A DNA stretch of 64,000 bases, taken from contig NZ_SPMY01000001.1 in the NCBI RefSeq assembly GCF_012939955.1, positions 26,018 through 90,017 of the forward strand, read 5' to 3'. The position numbers and the translations under genes were made by a program. Of this stretch, positions 47,641 to 57,769 are shown piece by piece. How positions within the stretch are numbered: position 1 is the stretch's first letter; every line of letters begins with the position of its first letter. The notes under the pieces are model-generated. The model did not search any database. It was given only the letters and a program-made list of their open reading frames with translations, and was not told the origin of the DNA. This DNA is from Candidatus Accumulibacter phosphatis. GTDB taxonomy: Bacteria; Pseudomonadota; Gammaproteobacteria; Burkholderiales; Rhodocyclaceae.

Positions 47641-49056
47641 CTATCGTGACGCACGTTCAATGACCAGACGCTCGACCGCTTCCGAAACCGACAACCCTTG
47701 CTCGCGCAAGCGCTTGATCGCCTGGAAATCCTCGGCGCGGGTGGAATAGACGAGCATCGAGAAGGGATCGAGCAGGAGTCGCCCGAGACCAGAGCCGAGC
47801 GGCGAGTGGATGTAGATTTCAGAAAAGTGGCCGTGCTCGGTACTCACCGAAGCGAGCTGGCGTTTGAGCCATTCGTCGAGCACGAGCTTTCCTTCCGCGC
47901 CCAGGCGCTCGATGTTCTCCGGTTTCTGGCGCAGCAGGAACAGCCAGTCGGCGTTGTTGATCGCCGCCCGGGTCGCCTCGTTCTTGTAATAGTCGTCCAC
48001 GGACTGGGTGATAGTGCCGAAGGCGCCGCCGTACTTGCGGGCGCGACGATAGCCGGCTTCGATGAAACTGCCGCTGGCGCCGCTGCCCATCAGATCCCAG
48101 CTTTCGTCGATGATCACCAGTTTTCGGCGGGAACGGTCGCGATACATTTCCTGGGTGATGCGGTACATGATCAGTTGCATCACCACCGACTGCAGGTCCT
48201 TCTTGGCTTTCAGCTCTTCGAGTTCGAGGACCACGAGATCCCGGTCGAAGGCGATGTTGGCGGCGCCCTCGAAGTAGCTCGCATAGACCCCGTGCCGGGT
48301 ATAGGGCTCCAGCGCCGTCGCTAGGCGACTCAGGTCGCGCTCGTACTCGCCGTCGCTCGACAGCCGGCCGGTCTGCAGGAGGGTGTAGATGTCGGTAATC
48401 GTCGCGGTTCGGCCCTTGGCGTCCCAGACGCGCTTGATCGCCGAGCCGAGCGCGGTGTAGCTGTAGTTGTCCAGCGGTTCGCGGGGGCTCGCCATCTGGG
48501 CGAGGAGCGGCAGGACCATTTCCATGTCGGCGTTGATATCGATGATCATCGAGAACGGGTTGAGGCACAGGGTGTTGCGCCGCTCGTCCGAGAACTCGTT
48601 GAACTCGCCGTCAAGCAAGTCACAGAGGTTCTTGTACGATCGCCCAACGTCGATGATCCAGACCTTGGCGCCGACACCAAGGTAGCGATAGGTCATCTCG
48701 TTCACAAAGACCGACTTGCCGGAGCCTGACAGTGCCGCGACCGCAAAATTGAAGTTGCCACCGGTGTTGTCGAAGAGATCGAAACCGCGGGCGCGCCAGA
48801 CCGCACGCACGGCGTGCTCGCAGCGTCCGGCGTCCGCGACCTTGGCCAAGAGGCAGATCTGGTGATACATCCCGACCACCGTGCGGCCGCTGTCGAAGGT
48901 TTTGAGCACCATGTTCCAGTCGCGCTTGCGTTCCTGCAGGTCGGGCTGGAAGTGCGCCATGTACGAGCCCGCGCTCTGCGTCGCGCGGGTCGCCTTGATC
49001 TGCGCCTTGCTCCGGGCCGCCTCGTAGTCGAGCGCGACTGCCCCCAGAAGATCCGT
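47641..49056 (-). pseudogene. traC: TraC ATPase (VirB4-like), N-terminal half missing
   Basis: C-terminal half of the pilus-assembly ATPase: Walker A AALSGSGKSVF, Walker B KLVIIDESWDLMG, and ITQSVDDYY. The frame is open up to 49,056 (AVALDYEAARSKAQIKATR), where it meets a stop and homology ends. An ATG at 48960 could start a 439-aa product, but full TraC is about 850 aa. The missing N-terminal region is needed for membrane docking, so the mating apparatus is probably inactive. TA genes follow immediately, so the missing part was deleted or replaced. Confidence 0.8.
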
Positions 49057-49326
49057 TCAGATTCTTATCCCCAGCGGCAGCAACGCAGCGCATAGCAGCC
49101 GATGGGTCGGACTGAGCATCAGGCAAATCACGGCCTACAAGAGACAGAGGGGTCGCGCCTCCATTGCGGACACTGGACCAGCGTTATTTCCCGTAAGCGG
49201 CCATTGAACCAAGTTCACCTTGAATCCCCTGCCTGAATTTCGGCTGTCAACCGGCCTGTCAAGATTGCTACTCCATACTCGTGGTTACGCAATCACACTC
49301 GGACACCTTCCAATTCGAACCCCCTT
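49057..49326. other. Junction region upstream of the truncated traC, no gene
   Basis: About 270 bases where traC homology stops. traL/E/K/B/V would be expected here. No open frame or repeat was recognised that would identify what replaced them. Confidence 0.4.
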
Positions 49327-49352
49327 CGTATAACATATAAAGCAGTTATGCG
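49327..49352. promoter_or_regulatory. Promoter/operator of the RHH-PIN toxin-antitoxin pair
   Basis: CGTATAAC and GTTATGCG form an inverted repeat (7/8) around ATATAAAGCA. TATAAC and TATAAA provide -10-like hexamers 20-40 bases upstream of the antitoxin start. Fits autoregulation by an RHH antitoxin. Confidence 0.5.
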
Positions 49353-49368
49353 TATGGAGGCCGTAATC

Positions 49369-49605
49369 ATGAACTTCAACATCTACCTTGACGACGAAAC
49401 TGGTCAGCAACTCAACGAAGTTGCCAAAAAGGTTGGCGAAAGCCGGAATGCGCTGGTTCGCCAGGCAGTGAGCGAGTGGCTGAAGAGGCGCGGGAAACCC
49501 CAATGGCCGGCCGAACTACTTGCCTTCAAGGGTATGGCCGACATGCCGCTATTTGAAGCAGACAGGGACCGCCTCAAGCCGCCGGCAGCTGACCCACTGG
49601 CATGA
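49369..49605 (+). CDS. Ribbon-helix-helix antitoxin
   Basis: 78 aa. The ATG at 49369 follows GGAGG. MNFNIYLDDETGQQLNEVAKK and SRNALVRQAVSEWLKRRG give a classical RHH (CopG/Arc-like) fold; the C-terminal tail (FEADRDRLKPP) would bind the PIN toxin. Overlaps the toxin start (ATGA). Confidence 0.85.
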   Translation: MNFNIYLDDETGQQLNEVAKKVGESRNALVRQAVSEWLKRRGKPQWPAELLAFKGMADMPLFEADRDRLKPPAADPLA

Positions 49606-50001
49606 AGTATCTGCTCGACACCTGCACGGTCTCTGATTTCGTCAAAGGCCAACCCAGCGTCTTGGCGCGCGTCAAAGCCACACCGCCGAATCTGATTGGC
49701 GTATCTGCGCTTACGCGCATGGAGGTTGATTACGGCCTGGCGCTCAACACCGAGCGCGCAAAGAAGCTGGCACCAATACTGGACGCGTTTTTTTTCCACC
49801 ATCGCCACGCTGCCGTTTGATGAAGCTGATGCACAGGCAGCCGCAGCAATTTGTGCGGCGCTCAAGACCCAGGGTCAGCCAATCGGCGCTTACGATGTCC
49901 TGATAGCTGGCACAGGGATGGCGCGTGGGTTGGTGGTGGTTACATCGAATGTTGGCGAGTTCAAACGAGTCAGCGGATTGCAGGTTGAGGATTGGAGATG
50001 A
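49602..50001 (+). pseudogene. VapC-type PIN-domain toxin, split at a T8 run
   Basis: PIN RNase toxin. The first frame has MKYLLDTCTVSDFVKG (active-site Asp) and VSALTRMEVDYGL (Glu). At eight T (49,788-49,795) it shifts; with seven T it reads DAFFSTIATLPFDEADAQAA and continues in the second frame with GAYDVLIAGTGMARG and VVVTSNVGEFKRV, the conserved C-terminal Asp/Asn motifs. About 133 aa when restored. A lethal toxin may be tolerated only in this broken form, or the extra T is a sequencing error. Confidence 0.78.
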
Positions 50002-50234
50002 AGTCCGAAACGGCCGACGACCAGTCCGACGTGACATTGCTGCGATCGGCGCCTTGAAAATCGGCAAGCGGCAAAAGCACTTGCAGACGTCATCTGGCGG
50101 GTTTTTGTCCCGAGGGGACATAGCCCGCCGTAGCGAGGACCCCACGCGACTTACCCGGTAACGCGAGCGTGGCAGCTCGACTATCGGTCAGTCGTGAGCA
50201 GACGTTCTTTCAGCTTCGACCAGCGTCGTTCCAC

Positions 50235-51866
50235 CTACTTGCCCTTGACCGCCATGGCCAGAGCTCTCTTCTGCCCGACCAGCACCACCAGCCTCTTGCC
50301 GCGCGTGATCCCGGTGTAGATCAGATTGCGCTTGAGCATCATGTAGTGCTGGGTCGAGATCGGAATGACCACCACCGGGTACTCGGAACCCTGCGACTTG
50401 TGGATCGTCGTCGCGTAACAGAGCACCAGCTCATCAAGTTCGCCAAACGGATAACTGACCACCCGGCCATCGAAGGCGACGGCGAGTTCCTCTTCGTCCT
50501 GGTCGACGCCGGTCACGAAGCCGATGTCGCCGTTGAAAACATCCCGGTCGTAGTTGTTCTCGATCTGCATCACCGTGTCGCCGGCGCTGAAGCGGTTGCC
50601 GAACTTGTCGACACTGTGCTCGCCGGGTGGATTGAGCACCGCCTGCAAAGCCTGGTTGATACCGCGGGCGCCGGTGATCCCCCGGTTCATCGGGCACAGA
50701 ACCTGAATGTCGCGGATCGAATCAACCTCGAATTTTCTCGGCAGGCGAGTCTGCACCAAGTCCACCACGGTTTGCGCGATGGCTTCCGGTTCCTCGGCGG
50801 CGACAAGGTGGAAGTCAGATGTTTCGCCCTTCGCGGGCAGACTGGGAAACCCCCCCCGGTTGATCTGGTGGGCACTGCGCACAATGCGCGAGGTGGCCGC
50901 CTGGCGAAACACTTCGGGCAGCCGGATGACGGGGACGACACCCGAGTCAATTAGATCGGTCGGGAACTGGCCGGGGCCAACCGAGGGCAGTTGATCCACG
51001 TCACCGACAAGAATCACCGCCGTGCGGGTCGCCACGGCCTTGAGCAACTGGTTTGCCAACGGCACGTCGATCATCGCGCATTCGTCGGCCACCAGAAGAT
51101 CGCATTCGAGAGGATTGTCCGCGTTGCGCTTGAACTGACCGTTGATCGGATTGATTTCCAGCAAGCGGTGGATGGTCTTGGCTTCCAGGCCTGTCGATTC
51201 GGAGAGACGCTTGGCCGCTCGTCCGGTCGGCGCACACAGCAGCGGTTTGACGCCCTTGACGGTCATGATGGTCAGAATCGAATTCACCAGGGTGGTCTTG
51301 CCGACGCCGGGTCCGCCGGTGATCACCAGCCGCTTGGACGACAGCGCGAGACGGATGGCTTGTTTCTGGCTGTCGGCCAGCTGGATGGCGAGTTTTTGCT
51401 CGACCCACGGAATGGCTTTGTCGGCCTCGAAGGCAGGGAGGGTCGTCCCGCCCGCTTGAAGGCGCTGGATCTGGGCGGCGATCGATTGCTCGGCGTAGTA
51501 CAGGGGTGCAAGGAAAACGCAGGGTTGACCCTCGACGGTGTCGGGCAACACTACCTCCGCGGTGATTTCCTGAGCGATCGCTGTTTCGATGATGGATTCC
51601 GCGATGTCGAGCAGCTTCACCGCCAAGGGCACCAGCTCGGCATAAGGCAAGCCGCAATGGCCCTGGCCGGAAGCTTCGGTGAGCGCGTAGGAAATACCGG
51701 CCTGGGCGCGCAGGAGAGAATCGTTGGCGATGCCGATCTTCTGGGCAATCGTGTCGGCCGAGATAAAGCCGATGCCACGAATGTCCTGGATTGGCCCGCC
51801 GGCCACGGGAGACGGTGTCCGCCTGACGCCGGCGACTTGCCCGTCGACGCCTTGAGATCGCATCAC
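50235..51866 (-). pseudogene. RecD2-like ATP-dependent helicase, N-terminally truncated
   Basis: SF1B helicase. Homology starts at IQDIRGIGFISADTIAQKIG (from about 51,790), the helix-hairpin-helix region of RecD2. It has Walker A ITGGPGVGKTTLVN, LLVADECAMIDVPL, LVGDVDQLPSVGPG and C-terminal ATTIHKSQGSEYP plus YTGITRGKRLV. RecD2 is about 720-740 aa; the first about 170-200 are missing here. The codons before IQDIRG (MMRSQGVDG) are unrelated. Helicase motifs are intact, so residual function is possible. Confidence 0.75.
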
Positions 51867-51985
51867 TCAACGGCAGCTGTCGGCCAGCAAGCGACGTAGC
51901 CACAGCCAAAGTCCGGCTGGCGCGAATGACAGCACACTGATCCGGAACCCGCCGTTCCACTCGATTGGCCGTCGCCCCAGTCATT

Positions 51986-52882
51986 TCAGCGAAATACCGC
52001 GCAGACATCCCTGATGTGGCCGCGCAGCCAACGATGTGCGGGATCGGCATCCAGCCTCGGGTGCCAGAGCAATGAGACCGTGACCTCCGGTGTGCTGACC
52101 GGGAGGGGAAAGCTATGCATTCCGGCACGTAGATTTCCCGTGTGTCGTTCGGGAACACTGGCAATCAAGTCGGAGCCCCGAGCCAAGGCCAGCGCGGTCG
52201 AAAAGCCTCCGACAAACGTGACGATCTGCCGTCCCAGCCCAAGTGGCTTCAATGCTTCGTCAATCGGGCCTTCGTCGAGCCCCCTGCGCGAAACGCCGAT
52301 GTGCCTGCCGGCCGCAAAACGAGAGGGCGAAACCTCACCCTGGCTAAAGGGATGCCCCAGTCGCACAGCGCCAATGAAGCGGTCGCGGAACAATGTCTGC
52401 ACACGCAGTTCCTGAGCCGTCGCCTTCCCCACAACGCCAGTTTCCAGATCGACGATCCCGTCGCGCAGTGCCGTACTGTCCTTGTCGGGCTTCTGCACGA
52501 AGCACAACCGTGCACCGGGCGCTTCCTCGCTGACGCGGGCAATGAGCTCCGGTCCGAAGTTCTCCACAAAACCCTCGCTGGTCCGGAGCGTGAACGTCCT
52601 GTCCAGCTGTTTGAGGTTGAGCATCTCGGAGGGGCGCAGCACGGCTTTTCCATCCTCCACGAGCTGACTGACCCGCTCGCGTAGTTCGATCGCCCGTGGC
52701 GTGGGGACGAGACCGCGTCCGGCCCTGACCAACAACGGATCGCCTATCGTCTCTCGCAATCGCGCCAGTGCCCGGCTCATCGCCGAAGGGCTGAGCCGCA
52801 ACCGTCTGGCAGCGCGCGCAACGCTGCCTTCGGCGAGCAACACGTCAAGTGTGACGAGCAGATTCAGATCGGGTGTCGACAT
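51986..52882 (-). CDS. LysR family transcriptional regulator
   Basis: 298 aa. N-terminal winged helix MSTPDLNLLVTLDVLLAEGS, then RAARRLRLSPSAMSRALARL; C-terminal substrate-binding domain follows (FVGGFSTALALARGSDLIA). Divergent from the MFS exporter with a 142-base gap, so it probably controls it. The family usually binds an AT-rich T-N11-A site in such a gap; no site was assigned. Confidence 0.92.
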   Translation of the reverse strand: MSTPDLNLLVTLDVLLAEGSVARAARRLRLSPSAMSRALARLRETIGDPLLVRAGRGLVPTPRAIELRERVSQLVEDGKAVLRPSEMLNLKQLDRTFTLRTSEGFVENFGPELIARVSEEAPGARLCFVQKPDKDSTALRDGIVDLETGVVGKATAQELRVQTLFRDRFIGAVRLGHPFSQGEVSPSRFAAGRHIGVSRRGLDEGPIDEALKPLGLGRQIVTFVGGFSTALALARGSDLIASVPERHTGNLRAGMHSFPLPVSTPEVTVSLLWHPRLDADPAHRWLRGHIRDVCAVFR

Positions 52883-53024
52883 GGGTTAGTCCCAAGACGG
52901 CCTGGTTGTTATATGGCGTCAAACGCACGAATAAAGTGCAAATGATGCGCCTTCCGCCAGGGCACGTGAAGGCTTATGTTTGTGACAGTTCCGATTCGGG
53001 AGCAGTCACAACAAGGAGTTCATG

Positions 53025-54476
53025 ATGAACGCAATCATTGCAGACCAAGATGGGGCCGTCTATCGAAGCGCTGAACAGGCACCGTCGCTGCGCTGGGCGC
53101 TCGCCACCCTTTCGCTAGCCGTCTTGCTATCTTCGCTCGGCACGAGCATCGCCAATGTGGCATTGCCAAACTTTGCGGAGGCATTCAATGCCTCCTTTCA
53201 GGAGGTCCAGTGGATCGTCCTCGCTTACCTCCTGGCCATCACCACCACGATCGTCAGCGTCGGCCGGCTCGGTGACATTACCGGCCGCAAGCGGCTGCTA
53301 TTTGCCGGAATCTTCCTGTTTACGGTGGCATCAAGCGTGTGCGGTGTCGCTCCCACGCTCTGGTTACTGATTGCTGCGCGTGCACTGCAGGGTCTTGGCG
53401 CGGCCATCATGATGGCCCTCACCATGGCGTTTGTCGGTGAAACGGTTCCCAAGGCAAAGGCCGGTAGCGCCATCGGGCTGCTCGGAACGATGTCCGCGGT
53501 AGGTACCGCGCTCGGCCCATCACTCGGCGGCATTCTGATCGCCGAACTCGGGTGGCGGGTCATCTTCTTGATCAACTTGCCACTGGGTGTCCTGGCTCTT
53601 TTCCTTGCACATCGCTACCTGCCGAATGATCGCAAGCGACTGAACGCAGAGCGCCCCGGCTTCGACGGTTTGGGCACGCTGCTGCTGGCCCTGACACTCG
53701 CGGCATATGCGCTAGCCATGACGACCGGGCGCGGCAGTTTTGGCCCATTCAACGTCGCTCTGCTGTTGGCTTCTGTCCTTGGAGCCGGCCTCTTCGTGCT
53801 TGCCGAGAAACGGGCAGCGCCACCGTTGATCCGATTGGCGATGTTCCGCAATCTCGTGCTGAGTTCGAGTCTCGCCACCAGCATGCTCGTCTCGACGGTG
53901 ATGATGGCGACGCTGGTGGTCGGGCCGTTCTATCTTTCGCGTACCCTCGGGCTCGACGCCGCGCATGTTGGACTTGTCTTGTCCGTCGGCCCGCTTGTTG
54001 CTGCACTGACCGCCGTGCCAGCCGGACGCATGGCCGACCGGTTTGGGCCACCACGCATGATCACCATTGGGCTCCTCGGAATGGCAGCGGGCGCCTTCAC
54101 GCTGTCCATCCTGCCGACGATTTTCGGCGTCCCTGGCTACATCGCACCGATCGTCGTCATTACCTCCAGCTACGCGCTGTTCCAGACGGCCAACAACACC
54201 AACGTCATGACGGATGTCAGCCCGGACCTGAGCGGCGCCACTTCCGGCATGCTCAACTTGTCACGCAACCTGGGACTGATCACCGGGGCATCGGTCATGG
54301 GCGCTGTGTTCGCCCTCGCTTCGGCGACGACCGACATAACAACGGCACGCCCCGAGGCCGTTGCCAGCGGTATGCGCATCACGTTCTCGGTCGCGGCTGC
54401 GCTGCTTGTCGTCGCGCTCGCAATCGCGGCTGGAGCGTACCGTCGCACTTTACGCGATCAAAAACTTGTTCCGTAA
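53025..54476 (+). CDS. MFS drug exporter, DHA2 / EmrB-QacA family
   Basis: 483 aa with about 14 hydrophobic segments. The start could be 53022 or 53025; 53025 has better spacing from AAGGAG. Motif A is RLGDITGRKRLLFAG; motif C-like GPSLGGILIAELGWR is typical of DHA2 antiporters. Intact cargo gene paired with LysR; the substrate is not known. Confidence 0.88.
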   Translation: MNAIIADQDGAVYRSAEQAPSLRWALATLSLAVLLSSLGTSIANVALPNFAEAFNASFQEVQWIVLAYLLAITTTIVSVGRLGDITGRKRLLFAGIFLFTVASSVCGVAPTLWLLIAARALQGLGAAIMMALTMAFVGETVPKAKAGSAIGLLGTMSAVGTALGPSLGGILIAELGWRVIFLINLPLGVLALFLAHRYLPNDRKRLNAERPGFDGLGTLLLALTLAAYALAMTTGRGSFGPFNVALLLASVLGAGLFVLAEKRAAPPLIRLAMFRNLVLSSSLATSMLVSTVMMATLVVGPFYLSRTLGLDAAHVGLVLSVGPLVAALTAVPAGRMADRFGPPRMITIGLLGMAAGAFTLSILPTIFGVPGYIAPIVVITSSYALFQTANNTNVMTDVSPDLSGATSGMLNLSRNLGLITGASVMGAVFALASATTDITTARPEAVASGMRITFSVAAALLVVALAIAAGAYRRTLRDQKLVP

Positions 54477-54838
54477 GACGTGCGTCGCCCCGGATTCACA
54501 AAACGCAGGCCATCGTAAATTGCAGGGAACTCGGCCACTTTGTAGTCAGCAGGTTGCCAAAGCGTTTGCGAGCGTTATGTGGGAGGTTTGGGTCCTATCC
54601 GGTCAGTCACCTGTCGCATGGCATGATCTGCCAAGCATTCTGCTCGGTGTAGAAGGTACCGCGTTAGCGGATCGGCCAAGCAGTCACCCTCGGCCGAGTA
54701 GCGGTCGCGCATGGAGCGCTGCGTCAGGACGCTTCGGGACCGCAGGGAGTTTTGTTCGGCTTACCCCTCGCCTCTCGGCACCATTCCCAAGTCGTGGTTC
54801 AACGAAACGGTGAACGCGGCGTCTCCATCTCACGCCGC
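54477..54838. other. Intergenic stretch, nothing supported
   Basis: About 360 bases between two genes that converge on it. No terminator hairpin with a T run and no coding sequence was recognised. Confidence 0.35.
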
Positions 54839-55824
54839 TCAATGCAAAGCGGCCGGAGCGTCGTTGGCTCCACAGCACTTCTTGAATTTCTTGCCAATGC
54901 CACAAGGACACGGATCGTTGCGATCGACCTTTGGCCCGCCACGAACGACCTGCCCGACTTCTTTCTGCCCGGCAAGGTGGAATTCGTCCTGGATGACTCC
55001 GCCAGGCTGGCTGCCAGGTTTGTCTTTCCAGTAGGCGTGCATTTTCACGAGCGACGGTTCGATCTCGTTCATCCATTTTTCAGCGTCACCAGTGTTGTTG
55101 GTGATGGAGATGCCATCGTCGGTACCCAGACGCAGGAAAGGGGCGAACCAGGTAGGTTGCCCACCACCGAGCAGGCTCCACGCCTCGTCGCTGAACTGAA
55201 AACCGAGACTGAAACCGTCACACCATTCGGCTGCACCCCACTGGTCGCCGCGCCAGAAAACCGATTTGAACGATGCAGGATCGTCGATGAACGTTTGGAC
55301 CACCGCATTGTAGTGTCGCATGACGAGCGAGATGATTCGATTGGCGTGTTCCTCGCTCTCGAACCCTGCTTCGGCTTGGCCGTTCTCGATATCCCACACC
55401 CAGGGCAACCATCCCGACGGCAGCACCATCCGGGGTCCGATCGCGACCGCGGTCAGAAACCCTTCCATCATCGAGACATCCATCGACCTGTCTCGATGGC
55501 CTCGTCGGCGAGAAAGTCGTCGAGTTCGTCGAGTTCCGCTTCAGACAACGGTTGATGGAAATCCATCGCCTTCTGCTCGCCACTCGGCGAACCAATCAGC
55601 GCCCCAATTCCCTCACCGTCAATAGTGTTCAGGGCTTCGTCGAGCGCTTCGCGGTCGCTGGCAAACGAGCCATCCCAAACGATGGAGTTCCAGTGTTCAT
55701 CGACCACCTCCAGAAGCCAGCCACCTTCTCCGTTCTCGTAGATATCGATTGGAACGGTCTTGCCGTCTCGCGTCACCGCTTGAGCGAGCGGCGAGCAGCC
55801 TGGAGTTTGGTCCTCTTGCGTCAC
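54839..55824 (-). pseudogene. YecA/UPF0149 family protein with SEC-C zinc motif, split by a frameshift
   Basis: The first frame (55824 to about 55,485) has an extra N-terminal domain (IDIYENGEGGWLLEVVDEHW) and then [20 protein letters not shown]. The second continues [17 protein letters not shown], the next helix of the UPF0149 fold, and ends with SEC-C zinc site [15 protein letters not shown]. One missing base near 55,485 joins them into about 327 aa. SEC-C proteins bind zinc and associate with translation or secretion factors. Broken or mis-assembled. Confidence 0.72.
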
Positions 55825-56216
55825 GTCGTGCCTTGAAGAAATGGAGTCAATCTGCCGCCACTAAAACACCGAGCCCACCCATGATGATTCCTCGGGAAGT
55901 CCGGCATCGGCGGCCCGAAGTTCCGAGAAGGCGACTTGCGACGATTGTACGCGACGCTCATGCCGCAAGTGGCCGGCAATGCCGGCGCCCGTATCGTTCG
56001 TCAGTCTTCGACCGACACGTTGCCAAAGGGCGTTGATAGCGCCTCCAACATGCCAGGCGATGCCCCCAAACGGACATCATGGTCCTCTCGTGGAGTCCGT
56101 CGCTACCGGTTTTAACTGTTCGACGACCGGACAACCACAGCGCTGGCGGGTCGGGAAGCGTCGCGCCCATCAGAACGCAGAAAACGATGGGAGCAAGGTT
56201 TTCGTGCAAAGCGAGA
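55825..56216. other. Intergenic stretch, nothing supported
   Basis: About 390 bases between the YecA-like and PEBP genes, both on the minus strand. No gene, repeat or RNA was recognised. Confidence 0.35.
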
Positions 56217-56687
56217 TCAACGCCCCTTCTGATAGGTACCGAGCAACTGCGCTTCCCCAACGACATGCCCCTTCATCGCGTCCTCCAAGGCCGTCTTGGT
56301 CGGTTCCTTCAAGTCGGGCAGCACAACGTCGAGCGCGTAGAGCTTGTGGAAATAGCGGTGCCGACCGATGGGAGGACAGGGGCCTCCGTAGCCAGCGCGC
56401 TGCCAGTCGTTCAGTCCATCGAGCGTGCCTGCCGGCAACGAATGCACGGCCTCCGGCAGCCCGGTGCTTTCAACCGGCAGGTTGTACAGCACCCAGTGAA
56501 CCCAGGTCATGCGCGGCGCGGCGGGATCGGGGGCATCGGGATCGTCCACGATAAGAACCAGGCTCTTTGCCGCCGTTGGTACGCTACTCCAGGCCAGTGG
56601 CGGGGAAATATCCTTGCCCTCACACGTGTAGAGCTTGGGGATTGTCGCGTTGTTCGCAAACGCACTTGAAGCGATGGTCATGTCCAT
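56217..56687 (-). CDS. YbhB/YbcL family PEBP (Raf-kinase-inhibitor-like) protein
   Basis: Start at 56687 after AGGAGA with 8-base spacing; the open frame extends 11 codons further. Family core: LYTCEGKDISPPLAWSSVP, VLIVDDPDAPDP, WVHWVLYNLP and GYGGPCPPIGRHRYFHKLYA. About 156 aa, normal. Function of bacterial PEBP proteins is unclear. Stand-alone gene. Confidence 0.92.
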   Translation of the reverse strand: MDMTIASSAFANNATIPKLYTCEGKDISPPLAWSSVPTAAKSLVLIVDDPDAPDPAAPRMTWVHWVLYNLPVESTGLPEAVHSLPAGTLDGLNDWQRAGYGGPCPPIGRHRYFHKLYALDVVLPDLKEPTKTALEDAMKGHVVGEAQLLGTYQKGR

Positions 56688-56889
56688 GATCTTATCTCCT
56701 GCTTGAGTGGTTGCGGACACGGCAGCGAGAAGGAGCAGATACGATCAATGAGGCGGCCACCACGAGATTCTCACGGTCCTGTCAGACATCGAAACGAACC
56801 CGCGTTGCACACAGAAAGAGCGTAAAGCTCAATCGCAGAATACAACCATGCTGGATCGCTCACAACAATGAGCGGGTTGGGCCTATAAC

Positions 56890-57198
56890 TCACTTCAGCA
56901 AGAAGTCTTCCATCCGGTGACCTGCGTCAACCAACGCCTTGAACACATTCGGACACTTTCCACGACCGCTCCAGGTCACTGTTCTGTCGGGCGTAATGTA
57001 TTTGGCTTTGACGGGGATGCGCGCTTTCTTGACGCTTGCAGCGCCTGCGCCAAAACCACACTGGGCCGCGGTCAATCCGTGTTCCTGAATAATGTTCTTC
57101 ACCCGACGAATCGCTTCTGCCACTTCAGTTCTACGGGCTTCGTCGATCCGTTGATTGAGTTCGTCCCGTTGGGCAATCAGTTCCTGGTAGTTCGGCAT
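56890..57198 (-). CDS. H-NS family histone-like protein
   Basis: 102 aa nucleoid protein. N-terminal coiled coil (YQELIAQRDELNQRIDEARR); C-terminal DNA-binding core ITPDRTVTWSGRGKCPNVF with the family's W-x-G-x-G/R-P-like loop. The start follows AGGAGA. An H-NS copy on an ICE may silence the incoming element. Confidence 0.88.
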   Translation of the reverse strand: MPNYQELIAQRDELNQRIDEARRTEVAEAIRRVKNIIQEHGLTAAQCGFGAGAASVKKARIPVKAKYITPDRTVTWSGRGKCPNVFKALVDAGHRMEDFLLK

Positions 57199-57216
57199 GG
57201 AATCTCCTGAGAGGTG

Positions 57217-57468
57217 TTACTGGTTGAAATGGAACGCTGAAAAAACGCTACTTATCCGGATTTTAAGCCAGTACAGGCTTATTCGACACCACGATTTTTT
57301 TTCGAGCCGATTGGCCCGCCCTAGTTCCCTGAATCGGCGCTGAAGAAATGCGATGGATCGCGCCCGGAGGGTTTCTAATCGACAACGTTCGCGCGATTTC
57401 TCAATTCCGGCCTCTCGTTGACTGCGCCTTTGGATCATGGACCAAGCGCTCATCACCGCCCAGAGCAC
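57217..57468 (-). CDS. Possible small basic protein
   Basis: 83 aa from a GTG. Arg-rich, with a weak hydrophobic N-terminus (LWAVMSAWSM). It fills the gap between two real genes on the same strand, but has no recognised family and no clear ribosome site. May be a chance frame. Confidence 0.25.
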   Translation of the reverse strand: MLWAVMSAWSMIQRRSQREAGIEKSRERCRLETLRARSIAFLQRRFRELGRANRLEKKSWCRISLYWLKIRISSVFSAFHFNQ

Positions 57469-57478
57469 CGCGAGAAAA

Positions 57479-57769
57479 TCAGTTGATCACTTCGACCTGC
57501 ACCCATTTAAAAATCACCCCGTAATCGGTTTTCACCCGCCGGGCGACCAGCAATATCGGTGCGTTGAGCACCAGCGTGACCGCCGCTTTGTTTGTCACGG
57601 CTGCAGCCCATCCGCCATGAAGGCCCAGTTCGTGCTCGCGCTCGGCATCCTCGATGCGTTGGCACACGTCGTCGAGGGAAAGCTCCGTTAGCGTAATGTC
57701 CGCGGCCAACGAGGCAAGCATGCCAAGATCGAACTGATCGCTCACCAGATAACGAGGGGGCTTGTTCAT
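57479..57769 (-). CDS. ICE hypothetical protein, coupled to the MobI-like gene
   Basis: 96 aa (MNKPPRYLVSDQFDLGML to WVQVEVIN). Its ATG overlaps the stop of the MobI-like gene (ATGA), supporting real expression. No family was recognised. Confidence 0.6.
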   Translation of the reverse strand: MNKPPRYLVSDQFDLGMLASLAADITLTELSLDDVCQRIEDAEREHELGLHGGWAAAVTNKAAVTLVLNAPILLVARRVKTDYGVIFKWVQVEVIN

